64,000 bases of DNA. Source: JBGPHT01 sp041484525. Its GTDB lineage: Bacteria > Acidobacteriota > Terriglobia > Bryobacterales > Bryobacteraceae. Position numbers and translations under genes: made by a program. The stretch spans positions 8,815 to 72,814 of the forward strand of contig JBGPHT010000021.1 of assembly GCA_041484525.1 (NCBI GenBank). Direction: 5' to 3'. The notes beneath the pieces were generated by a model. The model saw nothing but the letters and a program-made list of their open reading frames with translations. It did no database searches and was not told where the DNA came from. Positions 18,101 through 25,304 of this stretch are shown here, one piece after another; the first letter of the stretch is position 1, and the number at the start of each line of letters is the position of its first letter.

Positions 18101-18350
18101 CGATCTGGCCGTCGGTGACGGGCCGCCAGGTGAGGCCGCCATCGGTGGTTTTCCAGAGACCGCCGCCGGTGGCTCCAAAATAGTACTCATTAGGCCGAGC
18201 GGTGCTGCCGGCACAGGTGATGGAGCGCCCGCCGCGGGGAGGGCCGATGCTACGCCATTGCAGGGAGCCGAAGACCGTGGGGTCATAGGCGGCAGCCGCG
18301 GCGAGCGCGACGCAGATCGAAACCAGGATCGCCAGGCGGGGTGTATGCAT
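15168..18350 (-). CDS. Secreted VPS10/BNR-repeat (sortilin-like) beta-propeller protein
   Basis: A 1060-residue protein. A signal peptide (MHTPRLAILVSICVALAAAAA) is followed by many BNR/Asp-box repeats (GLWKTTDGGLTWRPV, VYKSTDAGKTWLHV, VFRSKDGGKTWEKI, VFVSDDAGATWKKV, IWKTRDYGKTWTKI), i.e. one or two large propellers of the VPS10/sialidase-like type. The C-terminal third is a helical and beta region preceded by Gly/Arg-rich low complexity around 15,850-15,980. Such proteins are widespread in Acidobacteriota, and their substrate is unknown. The frame is open far upstream to 19295, but the signal peptide fixes the start at ATG 18350. The next gene begins 5 bp after its stop. Confidence 0.85.
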   Translation of the reverse strand: MHTPRLAILVSICVALAAAAAYDPTVFGSLQWRSIGPPRGGRSITCAGSTARPNEYYFGATGGGLWKTTDGGLTWRPVTDGQIESSSVGAVAVAPSNPDVVYMGMGETELRGNIMQGDGVYKSTDAGKTWLHVGLDDTQAISRIRIHPTNPDIVYVAALGHPYGPNVERGVFRSKDGGKTWEKILYRDDRAGAVDLSMDPNDPKVLYAAIWDVYRTSWTLSSGGYRSGLFKSEDGGDHWVEITRNPGLPPGVIGKIGVAVSGGDSKRVYAIVENEDGGVFVSDDAGATWKKVSDDRRLRQRAFYYSRIYADPKAKDTIYVLNTGFYKSIDGGKTYRTIATPHGDNHDLWIDPANPQRMLESNDGGGNVSINGGQSWTGQQYATAQLYHVATTRDIPYHVCGAQQDSSTICVSSAVAGGRGSGGGGGRGGAPTYSVGGGESGYIAPHPTNPNIFYAGSQGALLTRFDRRSGYTRDVQVYPLFFSGESAGSLKERWQWTFPIVFSPLNPDVIYTSSQHLWKTTDEGHSWQMISPDLTRADPKTLGDSGGPITHDQNGPEIFATIYTIAPSRKEVNTIWTGSDDGLVYLTRDGGKNWTKVTPPGMPDFARVSLIDASPHSAGAAYVAVKNYQNDDRKPYIWKTRDYGKTWTKIVAGIAENDFVHAVREDPVRPGLLFAGAEHGIYVSFDDGDNWQSIRLNLPDTQVPDLTIEGNDLAIATHGRSFYVLDDINPLRQLKPEIQTSEAFLFHGPPAVRNVNAARIDYFLKQAADKVTVEVLDGKGQVIRTFTGSAEDDKRAGGRGGRGSASADETPVEEGGGGGGRGGRGGGSPPVPRKAGINRFQWDGRYPGAKIFEGMIMWGAQPASGPTAVPGQYTVRLTANGKTLTDKIELQKDPRIDTVTIADLREQFDLAAKVRDKVTEANEIVIVIRELKKQMEERLKSNQDSVLKAALDQFREKLNRIEEDVYQVRNRSGQDPLNFPIELNNKMAALGGSVERGDGKPTAASYTVFKDLSDQLAAEKTALDQALKTGLPAVNRLLTERNLKELLPTTTETRTTERPE

Positions 18351-18419
18351 GCAGTGAATTATATCGCTGTGAACCGGCGTGCTTCTCGTCGCCTGTCCTC
18401 CGGGGTGTACCATAACGGT

Positions 18420-19760
18420 GTGGCAGTAGTCCGCAACCGTCTCGAATTCTGGGCACGCGCTGCCGGATTGCTGGCCACCGTCTGGCTGGTCTGGGCCACC
18501 ACGGTGGCGCCGTCTCTGCAACGCGGCTATCTGCCTCTCCTGCTGGTGCGAGTCTGGTGGATCTCGTCTTGCGCATTCGGCTGGAGCATCGTCATGGGTG
18601 CGGCGGTGCGGCTTGTAAACCAGTATCTGGGCCGTACCGAAACGTCTTCGGGCGGCTTCCGCGCTTCCGCTGTGGCCGTCTGGTATGCCCCGTCGATCCT
18701 GCTGCTGATGCAACCCTCGCTCATCCCCATCACGTCCGGAGTGGTGCTGCTCGGGATCGCGACGCGTCTGCTTTGCGCGCCGTGGGGGACCTCGACCTCC
18801 GGGATTCGCTCCCGCCACTTTCTTCCGGCGCTCGCTGTTTCTGTCACCCTGCAGGCCGCGGCCGTGTCCCTGATGATGCGCCATCGCGCGCAGGCGGCCG
18901 GACTGTTCGAACTGGGCGTCGCCATCCTGATCGCGGTGGCGATCGGCATCGGGGTCTGGGCCGAACGGCGCGCGCCCAACCTGCCCCGCGCGGTGCTGGG
19001 TCTGGTCCTGACGGTGCTTCTCGCACTCTTGACGCAGCGCCTGCCCGGCGGTCGCGGCTGGGGATGGAGATTGGGCGGGGGCGACGGCGAGAGTACGATC
19101 TCGGCCGCATCGCCGCCGCCCGGACCCCAGGGATACGCCGGCGCGCCGGATTTCTCGAAGTCCCCCGATTATGGTCCGGAGTACAAGGTCCCGGGCAGCT
19201 ATCCCGGCGTCATCCTGTGGCCCGAAGTGAAGCCCGTCACCGTGCTGATCGCTCCACCGCTGCCTGGCGGAAATGGCTACGCCACACCTGCGCACCCTCT
19301 CTCAATTCCTTTCGGCGGTGAATATTGGATGTACCGCTTTCCGCTGCGGCGTCCGCCGCGAAATTCGTTCTTCAAACGCGGCACGCCGGTCAGCAACTCC
19401 TTCAGTACGACGGATCGCGCGCCTCTCAATATGGAGGCGCGGCAGAAGCTGGTACAAGCGATCGGCACCGGCTGCTGCCGCGAGATCCGGATCGAGATCC
19501 GGAATGCCGATCCGGCTCCGGGCGCTATCCGGCTGGAGATGCTGCTGGTGGATGGAGACCTTACCGCGAGTCTAGGCTTGCAGCCCCTGCGGACTTCGGG
19601 CACCGCCGACGCTCCTGCCGCCGAGAGCGTAGACTTTCCGTTCCCGCCGTCTCCCCCAATCGAGCAGTTCGACCAGATCAAAGTAATCTTCCGGCGCCCG
19701 CTGGGCTACGCGGCGCACAGCGCGCGCGTCTCGATCGAACGCTTCGTTTTGATTCCGTAG
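18420..19760 (+). CDS. Hypothetical integral membrane protein with soluble C-terminal domain
   Basis: About 446 residues. Roughly six hydrophobic segments fill residues 10-210 (ARAAGLLATVWLVWATTVA, YAPSILLLMQPSLIPITSGV, GVAILIAVAIGIGVWA, AVLGLVLTVLLALLTQ). They are followed by a Gly/Pro-rich linker and a predicted beta-rich domain (residues about 270-446) containing GCCREIRIEIRN and FDQIKVIFRRP. I do not recognise the family. The frame extends far upstream opposite the BNR gene; the start was set at GTG 18420, just beyond the divergent start, with GTG 18405 as an alternative. It is closely followed by a small membrane protein on the same strand. Confidence 0.6.
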   Translation: MAVVRNRLEFWARAAGLLATVWLVWATTVAPSLQRGYLPLLLVRVWWISSCAFGWSIVMGAAVRLVNQYLGRTETSSGGFRASAVAVWYAPSILLLMQPSLIPITSGVVLLGIATRLLCAPWGTSTSGIRSRHFLPALAVSVTLQAAAVSLMMRHRAQAAGLFELGVAILIAVAIGIGVWAERRAPNLPRAVLGLVLTVLLALLTQRLPGGRGWGWRLGGGDGESTISAASPPPGPQGYAGAPDFSKSPDYGPEYKVPGSYPGVILWPEVKPVTVLIAPPLPGGNGYATPAHPLSIPFGGEYWMYRFPLRRPPRNSFFKRGTPVSNSFSTTDRAPLNMEARQKLVQAIGTGCCREIRIEIRNADPAPGAIRLEMLLVDGDLTASLGLQPLRTSGTADAPAAESVDFPFPPSPPIEQFDQIKVIFRRPLGYAAHSARVSIERFVLIP

Positions 19761-19817
19761 CCTCCCAGGAACTTCGACAACGTGTGGCGCGTACTGAGTT
19801 CTTGGAGGCCGCCTGAA

Positions 19818-20195
19818 ATGGCCAAGCTCGTCCGCATCATGTGGGTGCCGGTCCTGTTGGCCGTATTCTACACGGGCTGGATTTTCTGGCAGCGCCACTC
19901 CGGAGCCCAACCCGCCCTCGTGGAGCGCGACCCCATGGCCGCATACGGCAAAAGCGTGAAGATTCTCCAGTTCTATGGGCCGCGCGAAATTGCTCCGGAC
20001 GGGAAGGCGCTCGTCTGCTACGGCGTGGTCAACGCCGCGGCGGTGCGATTAGATCCCCCGGTGGAGAGAGTGTGGCCCGCAGTAAGCCGATGCTTCGAGG
20101 TACATCCGGCGCAGAGTACTCGCTACACCCTTACCGCCGAAGGCACGGAGCACACGAGGGTTTCAGCATCGATCGACATCGCGGTGAAGCGGTAG
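19818..20195 (+). CDS. Small membrane-anchored hypothetical protein
   Basis: 125 residues: one N-terminal membrane anchor (MAKLVRIMWVPVLLAVFYTGWIFW), then a periplasmic domain with an immunoglobulin-like feel (VKILQFYGPREIAPDGKALVCYGVVNAAAVRL, then STRYTLTAEGTEHTRVSASIDIAV). GGAGG precedes ATG 19818 by nine bases. It lies 57 bp after the membrane-protein gene and is probably co-transcribed with it. The function is unknown. Confidence 0.7.
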   Translation: MAKLVRIMWVPVLLAVFYTGWIFWQRHSGAQPALVERDPMAAYGKSVKILQFYGPREIAPDGKALVCYGVVNAAAVRLDPPVERVWPAVSRCFEVHPAQSTRYTLTAEGTEHTRVSASIDIAVKR

Positions 20196-20300
20196 TGATG
20201 CTAATATGTAGTTTCAGGATCTGTCTGCCGCCCCAGGCCCTCTACCCGGCAAGCGCCCCCCGATGCCGCCACTTACTTTCACCTGGCTATCGAGGGCCGC

Positions 20301-23300
20301 ATGCGCGCTTACATCGTCACTCTTCCGCTGCTGTTCGCGATGGCTGGCACCGCTGTAGCCCTCACCCCCGTCATCACCAGTGTCTCGCCGGATCATGTCA
20401 ACGCCGGCGGTGACTACTTCCAGCTACAAATCAATGGCAGTGGCTTTTCCGTGAACGCCTCCGTGCAATGGAACGGAGTGCCGCTCGAAACTCTCTATTT
20501 CGGATCCACTTTCCTCCGGGCCGCGATTACACCCGCTAATCGTATGCTGTCCGGAAGATTCAACCTAACAGTAGTCAACGGACCGGGCGGCACGGTGTCG
20601 AGCCCGTTTGATTACTATATTAATCCGGTCCTGTTTCCCATCAGCCCGGCCATCGTGACCGCCGGCAGCCCGGGAATCACCCTCGCTGCTCCAGGAGCCG
20701 GATTTACGCGAAACGACATCGTGGTGCTGCAGTTCTCCGGGCAGGAGATACCGCTGGTGACTACCTACGTGAGTGATATGGCCCTCACCGCCGTAATTCC
20801 TGCGAGCGCCTTGACCATCGCGCGGAGAGGCACCGTTCAGGTGGTGGACTCGATCGGCCCCGACACCTCGTCGGCCCACGATTTCACTATCCGCCCAGCC
20901 GCCGTCATCACTTCCGCGGCGCCCGCGGCGTTCGACGCGGGTGGCCCATTCTTCACCATGACGGTGGAAGGCACCGGTTTTGTTGCCGACTCCGCTGCTT
21001 ACTGGGGGGCGACCATGGCCGGCACCGATTACGTCGACGCGACGCATCTTCGCGTAGCGATTCTCCCCGAGCTCCGCGCCCTATCCGGCAGGTTCAACCT
21101 GATGGTGACGGACCGGAGCGGCGCCCAGTCCAATTTGTTTCCGATCGCCGTGGCGCCGGTTCTGTCCATCGTCAGCCCGTCGGTCGCATCCGCCGGTGGC
21201 GCGGCGGTCACGGTCGTGGCGGGGGGATTGGGTTTCACACATAACAGCGTAGTGGTCTTCACCGCCGCCGGACAGCAGCGTCAGTTGGCTACGACGTACG
21301 TCAGTTCCCTGACGCTGACCGCCGTCGTGCCCGCGGACGCGCTCGCCGCCGGGACCGGCACCGTGCAAGTACTCGATTCCACCGGCGGCGGCTTGTCGGC
21401 GGCGCTCGCCTTCACGGTTCGCAGCGCGCCTGCCATCGTCAGCGCCTCCCCTAACCCAGTGGATGCGGGCGGTCCCGCCTTCACGCTCACGATCGTGGGC
21501 AGCAACTTCGCTACTGGGTCGGTGGTGAACTGGTCCGGGACACCGCTCGGCACGTCGGTCGTGAGCCCCACGCAGATCGCGGCCGCGGTCGAGCCCAGCC
21601 TGCGGGCGCTCTCGGGCAAGTTCAACCTGACCATCTCCGACCCCAACAGCTTCGTCTCGAACTCCTACGCGGTGGTGGTCTCGCCTGTGCTCTCGACGAT
21701 CGGCCCGGCATCGGCGCGCGCGGCCGGACCGGCGGCGACCGTGACTGCGGCTGGCATCGGTTTCACTCGCGACGACGTCCTGGTCTTCACCGCTGCCGGA
21801 GTGCAGCGATCGCTCACCACGAACTTTGTGAGCAGCACCTCGCTCACCGCCATCATCCCCGCCGAGATATTGGCCACGGTCCGGCCCGCGACCATTCACG
21901 TCCTCGACGTCCTGGGCGGCGGTCGTTCCGCGGCAATCGACTTCCGCCTCGATCCGCCGGCCCCGGCCGTCACCGCGATCAACCCGAACACGATTACAGC
22001 GGGCGCAGCGACATTTACGCTGACGGTCACGGGCTCCAATTATGTCCCTGGCTCGGCGATCCAGTGGAACGGCACGGCGCTGTCCACGACGTTCTTCAGC
22101 GCTACTCAGCTCACGGCGACTATTAACGCCACACTGGTTGCCAATCCGGGTACTGCCGCGGTCTGGGTGGCGACTGCGAACGCGTCGTCGAGCGTTCTGT
22201 CATTCAGCATTGGTCTGCCGCCCTCGCTGCGCACGCTGAGTCCTTCGTCGGCAACCGCGGGCACGGCCGTCACTCTGACGATCGTGGGCGCGAACTTCCT
22301 GGTGGGCGCGGTAGTGCGGTGGAATGGCTCGCCGGTAGCGACCGCGTTCGTCAGTTCCGGCCAGCTCACGGCGCTCGTGCCGGCCAATCTGCTCGATGCC
22401 GCCGGATCGGCCGCCGTCACCGCATCGAATCCCGGAGGCGGCGCATCGAGCAACGCGCTCAGCTTCACCATCGACCCGGCGCGTCCCACCGTGGCAACGG
22501 TCAGTCCCACCTCGGCGGCCGCTGGAACTGACTCGCTCACCCTGACGGTCACCGGCACCGATTTCGCCTGGAACAGCACGGTGCGGTGGAACGGATCGCC
22601 GCTCGCGACCACATTCGACGGACCCACCCAGATGTCCGCGTCGGTGCCACCGTCTCGATTGGCACTCCCCGGTGCTTTCGCCGTCACCGTGCTCAACGCC
22701 AGCGGGCTCGACTCCAACTCCGCCACCGTCACGATTACAGCTTCAGCCCCCGTCGTCAGCGGACTCATTCCCGCCTCGGCTATTGCCGGCGGGCCGGATT
22801 TCACCCTCACGGTCACGGGCAAGAACTTCGTCCCCGGCGCCGTCGTCGAGTGGAACGGCGCGGCGCTCGCCACCACGTTCGTGGATGCGCTGCACCTGAC
22901 CGCCGAAATCCCGGATACAAGAATTGCCAGCCCCGGACTCGCCACGGTGAAGGCCATCTCGGCGGGCATGAGTTCCGCCGCGGCGACGTTCACGATCTCG
23001 CTACCGTCCCCCGCGATCGCGGTTGCCGCTGTGGCGAATGCGGCGTCGCCGCTGGCTTCGATCGCGCCCGGCTCCCTGATTTCGATCTTCGGGGAACATC
23101 TCGCCAGCGCACCGCTCGAAGCCAAGGCTACGCCACTGCCACTCACGCTGGCGGAAACGTCGGTGCTCGTTAACGGCGCCGGTGCGCCCATCCTCTTCGT
23201 GAGCGATACGCAGATCAACGCGCAGGTGCCCTTCGAAATCAAGCCGGGCACCGCGACCCTCACCGTGCAGGCCGGCGCCGCCACCAGTGCGCCCGTGAAA

Positions 23301-23696
23301 TTCGAGGTCGCGCTGACCGGTCCGGGCGTCGTCACCAACCCGCGGAGCGATCATGCCGTGGCGCAGAACTGGCCCGGCGGCACGCTGAATTCTCCCGAAG
23401 CCGGCGCGTCTCCGGGCGGATATTGCACGCTGTACCTGACGGGCCAGGGCGCCGTAGATCGCACCGTACTCACGGGTGCCGCGGCGCCAGCCGACCCGCT
23501 GGCGCTTCCGCTCGCGCCGGTTCAAATCTGGGTGGGAGGACAGGCGGCGCGTGTCGTCTTCGCCGGTCTCGCCCCCGGATTCGTGGGCGTGTTGCAAGTG
23601 AACATCGTGATCCCGGACGTCGCCCCCGGCGAGCAGCCTCTACGAGTCGCGATCGGCGGCGTCAGTGCCAACCCCGCAGTCCTGTCGATCCGGTAA
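20301..23696 (+). CDS. Secreted ten-repeat IPT/TIG protein with TIGR03437 C-terminal domain
   Basis: 1131 residues with a signal peptide (MRAYIVTLPLLFAMAGTAVA). About ten IPT/TIG immunoglobulin-like repeats follow, each opening with a phrase like VITSVSPDHVNAGG, IVSASPNPVDAGG, LRTLSPSSATAG or VVSGLIPASAIAGG and carrying the VxWNGxPLxTTF strand. From residue about 910 (AVANAASPLASIAPGSLISI) to the end lies the roughly 220-residue domain known as TIGR03437, best known from Solibacter usitatus. These are surface or secreted adhesion-like proteins of unknown ligand. The repeats are diverged but regular (about 85 residues). It ends directly against the opposite-strand propeller gene with no intergenic space. 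Confidence 0.86.
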   Translation: MRAYIVTLPLLFAMAGTAVALTPVITSVSPDHVNAGGDYFQLQINGSGFSVNASVQWNGVPLETLYFGSTFLRAAITPANRMLSGRFNLTVVNGPGGTVSSPFDYYINPVLFPISPAIVTAGSPGITLAAPGAGFTRNDIVVLQFSGQEIPLVTTYVSDMALTAVIPASALTIARRGTVQVVDSIGPDTSSAHDFTIRPAAVITSAAPAAFDAGGPFFTMTVEGTGFVADSAAYWGATMAGTDYVDATHLRVAILPELRALSGRFNLMVTDRSGAQSNLFPIAVAPVLSIVSPSVASAGGAAVTVVAGGLGFTHNSVVVFTAAGQQRQLATTYVSSLTLTAVVPADALAAGTGTVQVLDSTGGGLSAALAFTVRSAPAIVSASPNPVDAGGPAFTLTIVGSNFATGSVVNWSGTPLGTSVVSPTQIAAAVEPSLRALSGKFNLTISDPNSFVSNSYAVVVSPVLSTIGPASARAAGPAATVTAAGIGFTRDDVLVFTAAGVQRSLTTNFVSSTSLTAIIPAEILATVRPATIHVLDVLGGGRSAAIDFRLDPPAPAVTAINPNTITAGAATFTLTVTGSNYVPGSAIQWNGTALSTTFFSATQLTATINATLVANPGTAAVWVATANASSSVLSFSIGLPPSLRTLSPSSATAGTAVTLTIVGANFLVGAVVRWNGSPVATAFVSSGQLTALVPANLLDAAGSAAVTASNPGGGASSNALSFTIDPARPTVATVSPTSAAAGTDSLTLTVTGTDFAWNSTVRWNGSPLATTFDGPTQMSASVPPSRLALPGAFAVTVLNASGLDSNSATVTITASAPVVSGLIPASAIAGGPDFTLTVTGKNFVPGAVVEWNGAALATTFVDALHLTAEIPDTRIASPGLATVKAISAGMSSAAATFTISLPSPAIAVAAVANAASPLASIAPGSLISIFGEHLASAPLEAKATPLPLTLAETSVLVNGAGAPILFVSDTQINAQVPFEIKPGTATLTVQAGAATSAPVKFEVALTGPGVVTNPRSDHAVAQNWPGGTLNSPEAGASPGGYCTLYLTGQGAVDRTVLTGAAAPADPLALPLAPVQIWVGGQAARVVFAGLAPGFVGVLQVNIVIPDVAPGEQPLRVAIGGVSANPAVLSIR

Positions 23697-24851
23697 TTAC
23701 AGCGTGACGACCGCGGCATCCACCGGCCGGTCGCCCACCGCGATCATGGTGAACAACGGCGCCGGGGGACGGTATTGCTTAGGCGTCAACGCCGAGATCC
23801 GCACCACCGCCAGATCGCCCGAGGTCTCGTTCAGCACCAGGGCGTACTGCCCGTCGGGCGTGAGCACGATGCGCCGCGGCCGCTGCCCCACCTGCACCAC
23901 GGCGACCAGCCTGCCGGTTTCGACATCCAGCACCGTGAGCCCGTTGCTTTGCGGATTCGCCACCAGCAGATATTGGGGCGAGACGTCCGAGGGCGTGACC
24001 GCCATGGCCTCCGGCGCGTGGCCCGCCAACAGCGTTTGCGCCACTTCGGTCTGGTACGGGTAGACCACCACCACGGCGTCCATGCCTTCGCCGGTGAGGA
24101 ACAATTGCCCGCCGTCCGACGTAAACGCGAACTGCCGGGGCTCGATGGGTAGTGGCAGCCGCACCACGGTCTTCCCCGTTGGCACGTCGAAGATGGTGAT
24201 GTCGCGATCCGGCCCGCTGGCGGAGAGAAGCTGCTTTCCGTCGAACTGGAACCGCACGATCGAAGGCTCCGCCCCCGCCGCGACCGTCCGCACCACCGCA
24301 CCCGAATCGAGCGACAGAAGCGCGATGCTCCGCTGCTGCCTACTGGCGACCGCCGCTTGCCCTAAAATGCTCAGGTCGAAGCCGTCCGGCGGCAGCGCAA
24401 GTTTGATGCGCCGCCGCGTCTTCATCGATGCGAGCGGCACTTCGACGAGCGAAGCAGGGTCGCGATAGAGCACCCACAGGGCGTCGTTGCGCGGGGAGAG
24501 TTGCATGCCGATTGCCTGATTGCCGGCCCGGACCTGACGCGCGACCGCGAGCGTGGAGGCGTCGATTTCGTAGACCGTACCGGCATCCGGCGCGAGCACG
24601 AAGACCTTCGGCTTAGATGGGGCCGGCAATTTCGGATCGTAGGGATAGAGCACCGCCGCCGGCGCCGCCTCCAGCGGGATCTGCTTGCGCGTGCGGAAGT
24701 TCGTGAGATCGACGACCGCCACCGACCGCGACCCCTGGTTCGCCACGAAGCAATAGCCCTGGATGCCCGTGGCCTTCCGCCGGCCGCACGCGCCCAGTGC
24801 CGCGGCCGAGGAAACGAGCAGCGCGCGCCGGGAAATGGGGGAGTGGATCAC
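23697..24851 (-). CDS. YVTN-type beta-propeller lipoprotein
   Basis: 384 residues. The N-terminus combines a twin-arginine motif (ISRRALLVSSAAALGAC) with a lipobox at LGAC, so it is a predicted Tat-exported lipoprotein. The rest is a seven-bladed YVTN/lactonase-like propeller: GYCFVANQGSRSVAVVDL, FVLAPDAGTVYEIDA, TIFDVPTGKTVVRLPL, YLLVANPQSNGLTVLDVETG and IVLTPDGQYALVLNETSGDL. It may bind ligands or proteins in the envelope. No catalytic lactonase signature is evident. It is convergent with the IPT protein. Confidence 0.8.
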   Translation of the reverse strand: MIHSPISRRALLVSSAAALGACGRRKATGIQGYCFVANQGSRSVAVVDLTNFRTRKQIPLEAAPAAVLYPYDPKLPAPSKPKVFVLAPDAGTVYEIDASTLAVARQVRAGNQAIGMQLSPRNDALWVLYRDPASLVEVPLASMKTRRRIKLALPPDGFDLSILGQAAVASRQQRSIALLSLDSGAVVRTVAAGAEPSIVRFQFDGKQLLSASGPDRDITIFDVPTGKTVVRLPLPIEPRQFAFTSDGGQLFLTGEGMDAVVVVYPYQTEVAQTLLAGHAPEAMAVTPSDVSPQYLLVANPQSNGLTVLDVETGRLVAVVQVGQRPRRIVLTPDGQYALVLNETSGDLAVVRISALTPKQYRPPAPLFTMIAVGDRPVDAAVVTL

Positions 24852-24958
24852 CTACCCTATTGTAAGGCGCTGCCGGAGGACCGACGGCGCGCCGCATGTT
24901 ATTCTGATGAGAGATCAGGCGGTCTTGAGGCCTCGAGGCTGCCGTCCTTTCCCGAACC

Positions 24959-25048
24959 GGAGAGATGGCCGAGTGGTTGAAGGCGCACGCTTGGAAAGCG
25001 TGTATAGGGGAAACTCTATCGAGGGTTCGAATCCCTCTCTCTCCGCCA
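24959..25048 (+). tRNA. tRNA-Ser (anticodon GGA)
   Basis: A complete class II tRNA of 90 nt with encoded CCA. The acceptor stem GGAGAGA (24959-24965) pairs with TCTCTCC (25038-25044), discriminator G, CCA at 25046-25048. The anticodon loop CTTGGAAAG gives GGA. A long variable arm (around TATAGGGGAAACTCTAT) and the T-arm GGGTTCGAATCCC follow. Its 3' end is the attachment site of the element to the right. Confidence 0.97.
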
Positions 25049-25049
25049 T
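25028..25049 (+). repeat. attL: 22-bp direct repeat inside the tRNA-Ser 3' end
   Basis: The 22 bp from the T-arm through the encoded CCA (starting CGAATCCC, ending CCGCCAT) recur exactly at 27461-27482. Duplication of a tRNA 3' end is the usual footprint of site-specific integration by a tyrosine recombinase. Confidence 0.88.
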
Positions 25050-25097
25050 AACTTAATCAACAACTTGGCTCTACGCAATAGCGTGCAAGGGGGTAGA

Positions 25098-25304
25098 ATG
25101 AAGGCAGTACGAAATGGCACTCACCCTATATCGCAGGCAATGCGGCGCAACCTAACCGTGTGCATGGGCGATAACACGCACAATATCGTCTGTCGCTGTA
25201 CCCCCGGGCGAGCAGTCGAAGCGGCGCAGATAATAGATGGGCTTGCTCAAAGACGCATACGATCCCACGAATTTGGAGAGAGCGTCGCGATGGATCAGAA
25301 GTAA
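25098..25304 (+). CDS. Small ORF or leader upstream of the reverse transcriptase (doubtful)
   Basis: ATG 25098 follows a strong purine run (AAGGGGGT, five bases upstream) and opens a 68-residue frame that runs past the RT start at 25237. The product (MKAVRNGTHPISQAMRRNLT...) matches nothing I know. It may instead be part of an untranslated structured leader, since complementary segments such as CGTGT/ACACG lie inside it. Confidence 0.25.
   Translation: MKAVRNGTHPISQAMRRNLTVCMGDNTHNIVCRCTPGRAVEAAQIIDGLAQRRIRSHEFGESVAMDQK

Noticed and set aside
17313..18419. Long plus-strand open frame leading into the membrane-protein gene
   Set aside because: It lies opposite the BNR-repeat gene, is rich in low-complexity Gly/Ala/Val/Arg/Asp and has no motif. 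It is a GC-driven shadow.
18351..19295. N-terminal extension of the BNR protein frame
   Set aside because: A clear signal peptide begins at ATG 18350. The extension is Arg-rich shadow of the opposite-strand membrane-protein gene.
22106..23338. 410-residue minus-strand frame with beta-like Ala/Val/Thr repeats
   Set aside because: It mirrors the IPT repeat periodicity of the real plus-strand gene and has no signal peptide or start site.
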